Positions 22,008 to 28,944 of a stretch of 33,238 bases of DNA are shown here, piece by piece; within the stretch, counting starts at the first letter, position 1, and each line of letters opens with the position of its first letter. The notes beneath the pieces are model-generated. The model did no database searches. It saw only the letters and a program-made list of their open reading frames with translations, and was not told the origin of the DNA. The DNA is from an uncultured delta proteobacterium (GTDB lineage: Bacteria; Myxococcota_A; Polyangia; Haliangiales; Haliangiaceae). Position numbers and translations under genes: made by a program. Location of the stretch: positions 1 to 33,238 of the forward strand of contig CAADGB010000337.1 in assembly GCA_900696455.1 (NCBI GenBank). The letters are read 5' to 3'.

Positions 22008-23468
22008 ATGAGAACCGTTCGACACGTTCCACTCGCGCTCGCCGTCATCACCGTGGCGCTCCTCGCGGCCTGCGAGAAGCGCCCTGATCGCTTCTGCTGC
22101 ACGTCGGCCGATAGCTGTGCCGAGTTCCCCGGGCAGGAGATCACCCCCTGCACCGATCCGGCGAAGCCGTACTGTGACGACACCGGCGAGTACGGTCCGC
22201 GTCACGACTGCATCCCCGACCCGATGGCTACCGCCTGCGAAGGCCCCGCGGACTGCACGAACCCCGCGCGGCCGTACTGCGTGAACGAGGCGTGCGTGGC
22301 GTGCAGAGGGCCGGGCAACGAGGATTGCGAGCCCGCCGCGCCCGTCTGCTCCGAGGACACGCACCTTTGCGGCGCGTGCAGCGGCGATCCGGACTGCGCC
22401 GATCGCGCGGACACGCCGCGGTGCCTCGTCGCAAGCGGCGCTTGCGTGGCCTGTCTTGACGGGGGCGATTGCGCGAACCCGACGCCGGTATGTGAGACCG
22501 CCACGAACGAGTGCCGGAGCTGCGAGGCGCACGCCGAGTGTGGGAGCGAGGTCTGCAACCGAGAGAGCGGCGCGTGCCTCGCCGAAGCGGACGTAATCTA
22601 CCTGTCGCCGACGGGCCAGGCGAGCGGGACTTGCACGCGGACTTCGCCGTGTAACTCGTTCGCGCTCGGGCTCGCGCAGGTGACGGGAAGCCGCAACACC
22701 ATCAAGGCCGCGCCGGGTACGTACACCGGGCAGATCGTGATCGACGGCGTCACGGTAACCGTTTTTGCGGACGGGGCTAGTATCACACCCGGTGGCTTGC
22801 TTGCGGAGTTGGTCGTGGTGACGAATGGTGCCGACGCATCGATCGAAGGCGCAACGATCGACGGTGCCGGGGGATCAACGAACCAGATCGGCGTTAGCTG
22901 CCGCTTGTCGTCTACGCTCCGGCTGAAGCGCTCCACCGTCGTACGCAACGGTGGCGGAGGCGTGTCCGTTTCCGCGTGTCAGTACTCGATCGTCAACAAC
23001 ATCATCGCTCTCAACGGCGGAACGACGAGCACATTCGGCGGCATGCAGATCGGGAACATCGCCGTTGCTGGTTCGCACGAGTTCCAGTTCAACACGATCA
23101 CCGCGAACACGGGCGCCACCAATGCTACGACCGGCGTCGAGTGCGCGTCGATCCTGATCCCGCTCGCGTTCACGAATAGCATCATCTACGGCAACGGCGT
23201 CGCGACCGGCACGCCGATCCAGGCCGGCGGCGACAGCGATTGCTCGTGGTCCTACTCGAACATCGGTCCCCAGGCGGTCGCGGGCACGGACAACATCAAC
23301 TCGGCGCCCACCTTCGTAAACCCGGCGAGCCGTAACTTCAGGCTCCTCGCCGGATCGGCCGGGATCGACGTAGCGGACCCCGCCGCGACGCTCGCCAACG
23401 ACATCGATCTGGACGATCGCCCCTGCGGCGGTGGCCGTGACATGGGCGCCGACGAGGTGTGTCCCTGA
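22008..23468 (+). CDS. Cys-rich lipoprotein with parallel beta-helix repeats, 486 aa
   Basis: ATG 22008 is preceded by GGAGCGAGG. The signal peptide ends in a lipobox (LLAAC, Cys ~21), so the protein is a lipoprotein. Residues ~25-200 contain many cysteines in C-x2-C and DC..P.C patterns (PADCTNPARPYCVNEACVAC, GGDCANPTPVC), typical of myxobacterial surface proteins. From ~200 onward the sequence has right-handed beta-helix character: GNTIKA-like turns, TFVNPASRNFRLLAGSAGID and the closing DIDLDDRPCGGGRDMGADEV motif found in such proteins. It is likely outer-membrane anchored. It lies 16 bp after the PEGA gene. A role in surface sensing, adhesion or prey contact is possible but unproven. Confidence 0.88.
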   Translation: MRTVRHVPLALAVITVALLAACEKRPDRFCCTSADSCAEFPGQEITPCTDPAKPYCDDTGEYGPRHDCIPDPMATACEGPADCTNPARPYCVNEACVACRGPGNEDCEPAAPVCSEDTHLCGACSGDPDCADRADTPRCLVASGACVACLDGGDCANPTPVCETATNECRSCEAHAECGSEVCNRESGACLAEADVIYLSPTGQASGTCTRTSPCNSFALGLAQVTGSRNTIKAAPGTYTGQIVIDGVTVTVFADGASITPGGLLAELVVVTNGADASIEGATIDGAGGSTNQIGVSCRLSSTLRLKRSTVVRNGGGGVSVSACQYSIVNNIIALNGGTTSTFGGMQIGNIAVAGSHEFQFNTITANTGATNATTGVECASILIPLAFTNSIIYGNGVATGTPIQAGGDSDCSWSYSNIGPQAVAGTDNINSAPTFVNPASRNFRLLAGSAGIDVADPAATLANDIDLDDRPCGGGRDMGADEVCP

Positions 23469-23469
23469 C

Positions 23470-25029
23470 GTGCGAGGGCCACGGCGGTACGAAGCTCGCA
23501 TCCTGACGGCGCTGGCAGTCGCGGCGGGCGCGGTCGGCGCGCCGCGCGTCGCGCATGGCGAGGACTGCACCATCGTCGAGGCGCACCCCGGCGAGCGCCC
23601 GGCGGACGCCGACGAGATCCTCGCCCCGTTCAAGCAACCGCTCTTGGACCAGGGTTGCCGCGACGCTGCGGACGTGGTGTCCGAATGGGAGGGCGTCTCC
23701 CGGCCGGGTACCGACGCCGACCCGGCGGTCTGGAAGACGTACGAGCAGGACGTCCGCTCCGGATATCAGAAGCACGTCGACGGCGATCACGAGGAGGCCA
23801 TCAAGGTGCTTGGTCCGCTCGCGCAGCTCGCCGAGGGGAACCCGCAGGTACTGACCGAGCAGCCGAGCATCCGGACCGCGCAGCGCCTCGCGCTCGTCGG
23901 CCTCGCGATGGCGCACTTCAAGCTCGCGCAGCGGGCGACCCAGGAGGCCGACGCCGCGGACGCCGACGCCAAGCGCAAGCGCAAGGCGAAGAAGCTGGAC
24001 GAGGCCGCGCGGCGCGAGGCGGAAGCCGAGGCCGCCCGCGGGCTCGCCGAGCAGGAGGAGGTGAAGGCGCGTGAGGCGATGATCGACGTCGTGCGGTTCT
24101 TCGAGACGCGCGAGATCCAGCGCTCCGAATTCGGTGGCGAGACCTTCGTCTTCTACGAGGAGGTGAAGGAGCAGCGCGCGCGCCAGAAGCGCGCCGAGCT
24201 GACGGTCGAGCTCGATGATCCGAGCGGCGTGCTCTACCTGAACGGCGAATACGCCGACGTCGGCCGTCTTGATGCGAAGGTGGCGCAGGGTTGGAGCACG
24301 ATCGTCGTACGCTGGGGGGCCGGGGAGGATGCGATCGTGCGGCAGTTCCGCCGCGAGCTGAGGAACGGCTACTACGGCATCCGCGCCTCGCGGCGCTTCG
24401 AGGAGGATCTGCACACCGGGCCCGATTGGTGCTGCTTCCGCTACGCCGACGCCGCGGACCGCGACGAGCATCTCGCCAGCGACATCGATCAGATCATGCA
24501 GGTCGGTCATAAGATCGTCGTGATCGGCGTCGAGACCGGCTCGCGCGGCGCGGTTGTCGGCGCGGTCTACGCGCGCGGGGCAGACGGCGCGCTCGCCGAA
24601 ACGCGGCGAATGCGCGTTCCGCTCTCGTCGAAGCCGGACCCGGAGCGGGCCAAGGAGGTGGGGGAATTCTGGGCGGGGCTGCGCGACGAGATCGACGGCG
24701 CCGACAGCGCGCCGCGTTCCGGCTCGCGCCGCTCCGGCCGCACGCTCACGTACGCGCTCGGCGGCGCCGGCCTCGCCGCCCTGGTGGCCGGCGGCACGCT
24801 CGTGTGGCTCGACGGGCGACCGACCTGCGACGCGCCGGAGGCGACCTGCCCGCGCGAGTACGACACGAAGGTGACCGGCGCGGTCCTCGTCGGGACCGGC
24901 ATCGTCGTCGTTGGCGTCGCTGCCCTCCTGGAGCTGCACCGTTGGCGGCAGGGTTCCGGTGGGAGCGGCGGCGTCTCGGTTGCGGTCACGTCCGACGGGT
25001 TCGCCGTCGGCTGGGCGGGACGGTTCTAA
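23470..25029 (+). CDS. Secreted TPR/PEGA-like protein, 519 aa
   Basis: GTG 23470 starts one base after the previous stop. An N-terminal signal peptide is seen (ILTALAVAAGAVGAPRVAHG). Helical repeats with a TPR-like feel follow (YQKHVDGDHEEAIKVLGPLA, ALVGLAMAHFKLAQRA), then a lysine-rich coiled coil (DADAKRKRKAKKLDEAARRE). A PEGA-like beta domain comes next (AELTVELDDPSGVLYLNGEY). Two hydrophobic helices near the C-terminus (YALGGAGLAALVAGGTLVWL, GAVLVGTGIVVVGVAALLEL) precede an end of FAVGWAGRF, resembling the end of the 344-aa protein. It closes the signalling operon. The architecture fits myxobacterial envelope proteins that couple to Ser/Thr kinases. Confidence 0.85.
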   Translation: MRGPRRYEARILTALAVAAGAVGAPRVAHGEDCTIVEAHPGERPADADEILAPFKQPLLDQGCRDAADVVSEWEGVSRPGTDADPAVWKTYEQDVRSGYQKHVDGDHEEAIKVLGPLAQLAEGNPQVLTEQPSIRTAQRLALVGLAMAHFKLAQRATQEADAADADAKRKRKAKKLDEAARREAEAEAARGLAEQEEVKAREAMIDVVRFFETREIQRSEFGGETFVFYEEVKEQRARQKRAELTVELDDPSGVLYLNGEYADVGRLDAKVAQGWSTIVVRWGAGEDAIVRQFRRELRNGYYGIRASRRFEEDLHTGPDWCCFRYADAADRDEHLASDIDQIMQVGHKIVVIGVETGSRGAVVGAVYARGADGALAETRRMRVPLSSKPDPERAKEVGEFWAGLRDEIDGADSAPRSGSRRSGRTLTYALGGAGLAALVAGGTLVWLDGRPTCDAPEATCPREYDTKVTGAVLVGTGIVVVGVAALLELHRWRQGSGGSGGVSVAVTSDGFAVGWAGRF

Positions 25030-25098
25030 CGTGTCTCCATGCACCACGAACCAGAAGGGCCGAGGTACGATCGGCGTCACGGAAGGAGACCCAATCCC

Positions 25099-25137
25099 AT
25101 GCTAGCGGTCGTCCATCACGTCAAGAGGACGCCGTGA
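25099..25137 (+). CDS. 12-codon leader peptide coupled to the 631-aa gene
   Basis: ATG 25099 follows a strong AAGGAG (25083-25088) and encodes MLAVVHHVKRTP; its TGA (25135-25137) overlaps the GTG of the next gene as GTGA. The larger gene has only a weaker AAGAGGAC site of its own, so the leader may recruit ribosomes. Such short coupled leaders can tune expression. No amino-acid run suggesting attenuation is present. Confidence 0.35.
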   Translation: MLAVVHHVKRTP

Positions 25138-27029
25138 GCCGTGCGCGGTTGAAGCGCAACGAGCCGAGGCTCACTGGTCAGCGCGTCGAGTTGCTTGCCA
25201 CGTCTGCGGCCGACTGCGAGCTGACCGCGATCGACGAGGCGATTGGATGCGTCGACTTCGACGACGCCGCCGCGCGGGTGCTCGCGCGTGCCCTTCGAGG
25301 CGAGCCAGTGCCGATCGCGTCCTCGGCGGCCGTATTCCCGCACGTCGTGTCCGGTGTCGCCATCGCGCTCATGGGGATCGGGGTGGGTGATCGACTTCGA
25401 GCGTTCTGGAGCCTTCTGGAGCGCGACAACTTCCCAGAGACCGAGGAGGGCGCTTTCGTACGTGCGTTGACGTTGCTCGCCGCCTGGAAGCTGGACCGCG
25501 GCGAGCTTCGCACGTGCCTGCTCGGCCATGCCCGTGTGCTGGCGATCGTGCATCAGAGCGATCGCTCGCTGGCGCGAGCGGCGAGTGTCCTCCGGGCGTT
25601 CGCGGAGGAAGCAAGGGACCCGGTGTTGCTGGACGTGGTGGCGGAGTCTCCGGCCGGCCGTCTGGATGTCGAAGTGCTCGCGCTGGAGCATGTCGCGCGC
25701 GGGATCGACGCAAGGGTCATCGCGCGAGGGACCGTGGAGGGCCTCGATCGGGCGGGACCGCAGGCGTCCCCGATCAGCGATGTCCGCTGGGCGCGCTTGA
25801 GCCTCGAACCCGGGGACCTCACGATGGACGAGGCGCGCGTGATGGCCCTGCATGAGCTTGCGGCGCTTCCCGTGCAGGCACTCGGGGTCGACGCCTTGAT
25901 CGCGATGTTCGAGCGCTTCTTGTTGTGCTCGCTTTGGGAGCGCGCCGAGCACGCACTCAATGAGTTGGCGCATCGTCACGCCGTGCCCGCGCCGAACTGC
26001 GACGTTCTCCGTCTCACGCTGATGGAGCGAGCGATTGTCGGACGCCGTCCCGATGTGGCGGCCCGCCATGCCGACGCGATTACGACGCCCGAGATCGCTG
26101 CGCTCGTGCCGACTCTGACAGCGTGCGCGGCGGTGCAGTCGCGATCCGCCGATGCATTGGACCGCCTGATCGCAGTCACCGATCGTGCGTTCGCGGACGA
26201 CTCGGGCCGGCTGGCGATCAACCTCGCCACGGGCCTGGGACACGCGGCGCCGTCGTTGGCTGCGCTGATCGCACGTGGCGCCCTGTATGGCGATCGGTCG
26301 TGGGAGTCCGAGAGGCTGCTTGGTGTCGTCGAGGCATCACGAGGTCGGCTAGGTTTGTCGCCCGGCGATCGCGCGTGGGACCTGTACGCATCGCTGCGAT
26401 CGAACCGCGGGGAGGCAACCGCGGAGCCGTCGCGCGAGCTGGGAGACGCCTTGCGAGACGCAGGCGATCACGCGCGGCAAATGGAGACGCGCGTGAGGGA
26501 GCTCGAGGCCGAGGTGGAGCGCCGCGAACTGGCGCGCGGAGCGGCTGCGACGGCTGAGGTCCGCGAGCTGCGCGCGCGGGTGGCGGATCTCAAGGCGATG
26601 ATCCAGGAGCGCAATGCCGAACGCGCGGAGCTGCGGAAGCGCCTGGCCGATGCGGAGGTCAGAGCGCAAGGGCGCGCGGAGCGCACGACGCCCGACCCAG
26701 AGCGCGAGGACGACGAAGGCGACGACGTGGACGCGCCGGATCGTCGCATCCGCGTTCCGACGTGGCAGCGGCGCGCTGCGGACGCACTCCGCATCGTACC
26801 CGCGCACGTCGCACGCGAGGCCCTGCGCACTGTGGCGGATCTCGCCAGCGGTGATGCGGCGTCGTGGCGCGCGGTCAAGCGGCCGAAGGGAATGGGATGG
26901 TCCGTGCTCATGACGCGGATCGGGATCCACCACCGTCTGATGTTTCACGTCGAGGGTGGCGGGTTGGATGTGCTTGACCTCGTCACCCGCGAGAGCCTCG
27001 ATGCGGCGCTCAAGCGACTCCGCGACTAG
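25134..27029 (+). CDS. 631-aa protein: helical array, coiled coil and RelE/ParE-like C-terminal domain
   Basis: The start is GTG 25134. Residues ~1-430 are mostly helical and leucine/alanine-rich with no clear named domain. Residues ~440-510 form a strong coiled coil (MQMETR-type heptads: RVRELEAEVERRELARGAAA, VADLKAMIQERNAERAELRK). After an acidic linker (EREDDEGDDVDAP) the last ~90 residues look like a RelE/ParE toxin fold: WRAVKRPKGMGWSVLMTRIG, then HHRLMFHVEGGGLDVLDLVT and RESLDAALKRLRD. In RelE-family proteins the RPKG..W and R.MF..E...V.VLD..TR pattern spans the core strands. A RelE-like domain at the end of a large helical protein is unusual and recalls defence effectors. No antitoxin is adjacent. 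The domain call is by pattern only. Confidence 0.7.
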   Translation: MSRARLKRNEPRLTGQRVELLATSAADCELTAIDEAIGCVDFDDAAARVLARALRGEPVPIASSAAVFPHVVSGVAIALMGIGVGDRLRAFWSLLERDNFPETEEGAFVRALTLLAAWKLDRGELRTCLLGHARVLAIVHQSDRSLARAASVLRAFAEEARDPVLLDVVAESPAGRLDVEVLALEHVARGIDARVIARGTVEGLDRAGPQASPISDVRWARLSLEPGDLTMDEARVMALHELAALPVQALGVDALIAMFERFLLCSLWERAEHALNELAHRHAVPAPNCDVLRLTLMERAIVGRRPDVAARHADAITTPEIAALVPTLTACAAVQSRSADALDRLIAVTDRAFADDSGRLAINLATGLGHAAPSLAALIARGALYGDRSWESERLLGVVEASRGRLGLSPGDRAWDLYASLRSNRGEATAEPSRELGDALRDAGDHARQMETRVRELEAEVERRELARGAAATAEVRELRARVADLKAMIQERNAERAELRKRLADAEVRAQGRAERTTPDPEREDDEGDDVDAPDRRIRVPTWQRRAADALRIVPAHVAREALRTVADLASGDAASWRAVKRPKGMGWSVLMTRIGIHHRLMFHVEGGGLDVLDLVTRESLDAALKRLRD

Positions 27030-27033
27030 GCCG

Positions 27034-27162
27034 ATGGAAGTCGCCGTGCGCTTGATCCTCTACATCGTCGACAACGCGCCCGCTTGCGAGTCCGGTCGGC
27101 GGGTCGTTGAACGCGCAGTGCAACGGTACGACGCTCGCCGCGTCGAGGGGGTGCTTCCGTGA
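27034..27162 (+). CDS. KaiB-like fragment, 42 aa
   Basis: ATG 27034 starts four bases after the stop of the 631-aa gene; no ribosome binding site is obvious. The peptide MEVAVRLILYIVDNAPACES followed by GRRVVERAVQRYDARRVEGV resembles the first strand-helix-strand of KaiB-type thioredoxin-like domains (LYV..N.P.S...L..L, then EV.DVL.(D/N)P). KaiB domains are usually 80-100 residues, so this would be less than half. Its stop overlaps the next gene as GTGA, which argues for real translation. It may be a truncated domain or a small unrelated protein. The resemblance is short and uncertain. Confidence 0.4.
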   Translation: MEVAVRLILYIVDNAPACESGRRVVERAVQRYDARRVEGVLP

Positions 27163-27800
27163 CCGCGGCAGACGGAGCGATGACGGTCTCTCAGCAGTTC
27201 CAACGGCTGTGCGACGAGTACATCGAGCACTCGACCATCGGCTACTGGATCGGGCTGCTCTCGCCGACGGCGCGCGTCGAGTCAGGCGCCGCGCTCGCGA
27301 TGGCGTCGGCGATGGCGTTCCAGTACGACATCGAGGAGCAGGCTCATCGAACGGGGTACGTGTTCCCTCGTGATGCCGACTGGCGCCAGGACTTCGAGCC
27401 GATCGCGCCTATCCAACTAACGAACGGCTGGCAGCCGATCGAGCCGGCAATCGGCCGGCTTGGATCCCCAGCGTTCGCCGACGTCGCGGCCGATGCTGAG
27501 GTGCGACGAGTAGCGGCCGTGCTGGCGTGGCCGGGAGAGCAGATCGGTGACGCTGTGCCACGAAGAGAGCGCATCGCGGTAGGCGATCCGCGCCGATTCT
27601 CCGGTCTCGCCGACGTGGCGCTGATGCGCGCCAAGAAGCGGGGGCGCGGCGTCCTGCTCGTCGTGCGGCCCGGCTGGAGCTACGACAACGCGCTCGCTCC
27701 GTCCGAAGCGTTGCGCGCCACGTGGTCGCGGGCAGGGTTCGCAGCGCTTGATCGCCGACCTGCCGGAACCTCTGGCCCTGACGCACTCGGGGGTGCCTAG
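27159..27800 (+). CDS. Protein of unknown function, 213 aa
   Basis: GTG 27159 overlaps the previous stop as GTGA; an ATG at codon 8 is an alternative start. It opens MTAADGAMTVSQQFQRLCDE and continues YIEHSTIGYWIGLLSPTARV, with a central DWRQDFEPIAPIQLTNGWQP segment. Codon bias is good to about residue 190, after which the tail is less convincing. No family is recognised. It is probably co-expressed with the 631-aa gene. Two inverted repeats lie downstream, the first of which may end the transcript. Confidence 0.7.
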   Translation: MTAADGAMTVSQQFQRLCDEYIEHSTIGYWIGLLSPTARVESGAALAMASAMAFQYDIEEQAHRTGYVFPRDADWRQDFEPIAPIQLTNGWQPIEPAIGRLGSPAFADVAADAEVRRVAAVLAWPGEQIGDAVPRRERIAVGDPRRFSGLADVALMRAKKRGRGVLLVVRPGWSYDNALAPSEALRATWSRAGFAALDRRPAGTSGPDALGGA

Positions 27801-27846
27801 TGCCCCGGCAGGACGCGGCGCGCGCTTGGGGCGACGGAAAATCGCA

Positions 27847-27875
27847 CGCGCGGAAATCGTTGCGATTTCCGCGCG
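27847..27875. terminator. 13-bp inverted repeat between convergent genes, possible terminator
   Basis: CGCGCGGAAATCG (27847-27859) and CGATTTCCGCGCG (27863-27875) are perfect inverted arms around a TTG loop. It lies 46 bp after the 213-aa gene and 11 bp beyond the end of the minus-strand recombinase fragment. On the minus strand it is followed by tgcgatttt, a short T-rich stretch; on the plus strand no T-run follows. It may be a terminator for the recombinase, or part of an old attachment site. Confidence 0.45.
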
Positions 27876-27886
27876 CGCTGGTGCCC

Positions 27887-28320
27887 CTACCGATGGCGAG
27901 CGTTCTCGTGGGGCCAGAACCCCGAAAAGTCCTTGCAAACCAAGGAGATAGAGGTATCGATAGAGCCCCCGCTACGTAAAATGCTTTCCCCCGTCGGAAT
28001 TCCTGAATTCCGACGGGGGTTTGCGCCTTCGGCGACGATCGCCAGGGTGTCGACCGAGCCGCGTACCTCACAGCCTCCCGAGCTGTGACGGCTGACCTTG
28101 ATCTCGCCGTCTTTGAGCCAGCGGCGCAGCCGCAGGCGCGCCTGGTCGACGTCGCCCGCGAGCAAGCGATCCAGGTCGAAGACGCTGCGGGTGATCTCTC
28201 CGAGGCTCGGCAGGCGGAGCGGCTCGCGCGCGGCGCGCTGGAGGCGATCGATCGCCGCCTGGTCGGACTTCGCCTGCACTTCGAGATCACGCAGGTGCGC
28301 GAGGCGGGCACGTGGAAGAC
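27887..28320 (-). pseudogene. C-terminal fragment of a serine recombinase, minus strand
   Basis: The minus frame from about 28320 to TAG 27887 reads AHLRDLEVQAKSDQAAIDRL, then LPSLGEITRSVFDLDRLLAG, DVDQARLRLRRWLKDGEIKV and a poorly conserved tail. This follows the end of large serine recombinases: a coiled coil, the LPSLxEI...V.DL...L..D...AR..LRR.L.DG.I pattern and a variable tail. The resolvase catalytic domain and zinc ribbon on this strand are absent; the sequence upstream instead carries plus-strand coding signal. It is therefore a remnant cut at about 28311. The hairpin at 27988-28019 lies inside its tail. Confidence 0.55.
27988..28019. repeat. 15-bp perfect inverted repeat (hairpin) with two-base loop
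   Basis: CCCCCGTCGGAATTC (27988-28002) and GAATTCCGACGGGGG (28005-28019) are perfectly complementary around CT, followed by TTT on the plus strand. The RNA hairpin would be very stable. It could be a terminator reading to the right, a transposon-like inverted end, or a repeat element inserted in the recombinase tail; the minus-strand frame reads through it. No second copy is seen in the window. Confidence 0.7.
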
Positions 28321-28378
28321 CACCTACCTGCTGTCCGGCGTCGTGACCTGCGCCGAGTGCGGCTTCCCGCTGACCGGG
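28268..28378 (+). pseudogene. Zinc-ribbon fragment of a serine recombinase, plus strand
   Basis: The plus frame reads WKTTYLLSGVVTCAECGFPL then TGR, matching the start of the recombinase zinc beta-ribbon (YLLSGLLxCGxCGxxM pattern) with the first Cys pair CAEC. The second Cys pair and the rest of the protein are missing; at about 28375 the coding signal switches frame to a sigma-like C-terminus. Together with the minus-strand fragment ending about 28311, this looks like two pieces of a recombinase (same or different genes) joined head to head by rearrangement. No start codon of its own is identifiable. Confidence 0.5.
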
Positions 28379-28560
28379 CGGTGCGCGCGATCGTCTCGGC
28401 CTGGGAGCACGGCTTCGTCGACTGCGACGACGTGCTCGCGTTCGCCGGGCTGTCCGAGAGCGCGTACCGCGCTGCTCTGAAACGAATCCGCCGCCTCGCG
28501 CGACGGCTGCCGCCCGACTTGCGCGAGGCGGCGCTCGACCTACTCAGGAGTGCCTCATGA
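28375..28560 (+). pseudogene. Truncated sigma-like protein, C-terminal part only
   Basis: The frame reads RAVRAIVSAWEHGFVDCDDV, then LAFAGLSESAYRAALKRIRR and LPPDLREAALDLL before TGA 28560. This aligns with the C-terminal ~65 residues of the protein at 1899-2549 (AQVILECWQVGFVERREVML, then LPPRLVAIVEDLLDRSA). The N-terminal region-2-like part is missing and is replaced upstream by a recombinase zinc-ribbon fragment in another frame. GTG 28381 could start a 59-residue product. The stop overlaps the partner gene as ATGA, so the original coupling is kept. Probably non-functional as a sigma factor. Confidence 0.6.
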
Positions 28561-28913
28561 GAGATGATTGGTCTACGCCTACCGACGAGTTCGACTTCGC
28601 GCGACGCTTCTCCGAGCCGGCCACCTCGCCGCTCCCGGAGCAGCTCGCGGCCAACGACGACAACGATCCGATGCTCGGCGTCACCTCCGGAGAGTTGCGC
28701 ATCGTGGACTGTAAGTTGCGCATCGTGGACGCCTTCTTCCACAAGCTGGCGCTGGAGGCCGCGGAGGATGCGAGCCCGCCGACCGCGGCGGAGCAGCTCG
28801 CGATCGACGACCTCCGCGAGCGCTTCGAGCGGCTCCAGCGGATGACGCCCGAGGAGGAGGAAGCCGAGCGCCAGCGGCTCTTGGCGATCGATCGCCGGTT
28901 GGGCATGCGCTGA
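28557..28913 (+). CDS. Paralogue of the sigma-like partner protein, 118 aa
   Basis: ATG 28557 overlaps the truncated sigma-like stop. It reads MRDDWSTPTDEFDFARRFSE, then MLGVTSGELRIVDCKLRIVD, AFFHKLALEAAEDASPPTAA and a charged helical end (RMTPEEEEAERQRLLAIDRR). It aligns with 2552-2872 (MSDDWSPPTGEYERPR, VLGVSERDLRLVDAFYHH, SPPTAEEQ, MTPEELDALREER). A seven-residue insertion (LRIVDCK before LRIVDAF) comes from a 21-bp tandem duplication. The gene itself looks intact although its partner is truncated, so it may still be expressed. Confidence 0.72.
   Translation: MRDDWSTPTDEFDFARRFSEPATSPLPEQLAANDDNDPMLGVTSGELRIVDCKLRIVDAFFHKLALEAAEDASPPTAAEQLAIDDLRERFERLQRMTPEEEEAERQRLLAIDRRLGMR
28693..28730 (+). 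repeat. 21-bp in-frame tandem duplication
   Basis: AGTTGCGCATCGTGGAC occurs at 28693-28709 and again at 28714-28730, with a period of 21 bp. It repeats seven codons in the core of the partner paralogue (LRIVD-CK-LRIVD). The copy at 2552-2872 has only one unit, so the duplication is specific to this copy and recent, since the repeat is exact over 17 bases. Confidence 0.85.
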
Positions 28914-28944
28914 TCGACGTATCCCACCGCCGGGACGTGGGGAT

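Noticed and set aside
18771-25080. Long minus-strand open frames opposite the kinase (417 codons) and the 519-aa protein (580 codons)
   Set aside because: The plus strand has kinase, PEGA and signal-peptide features in these places; the minus frames are mirror products of codon bias.
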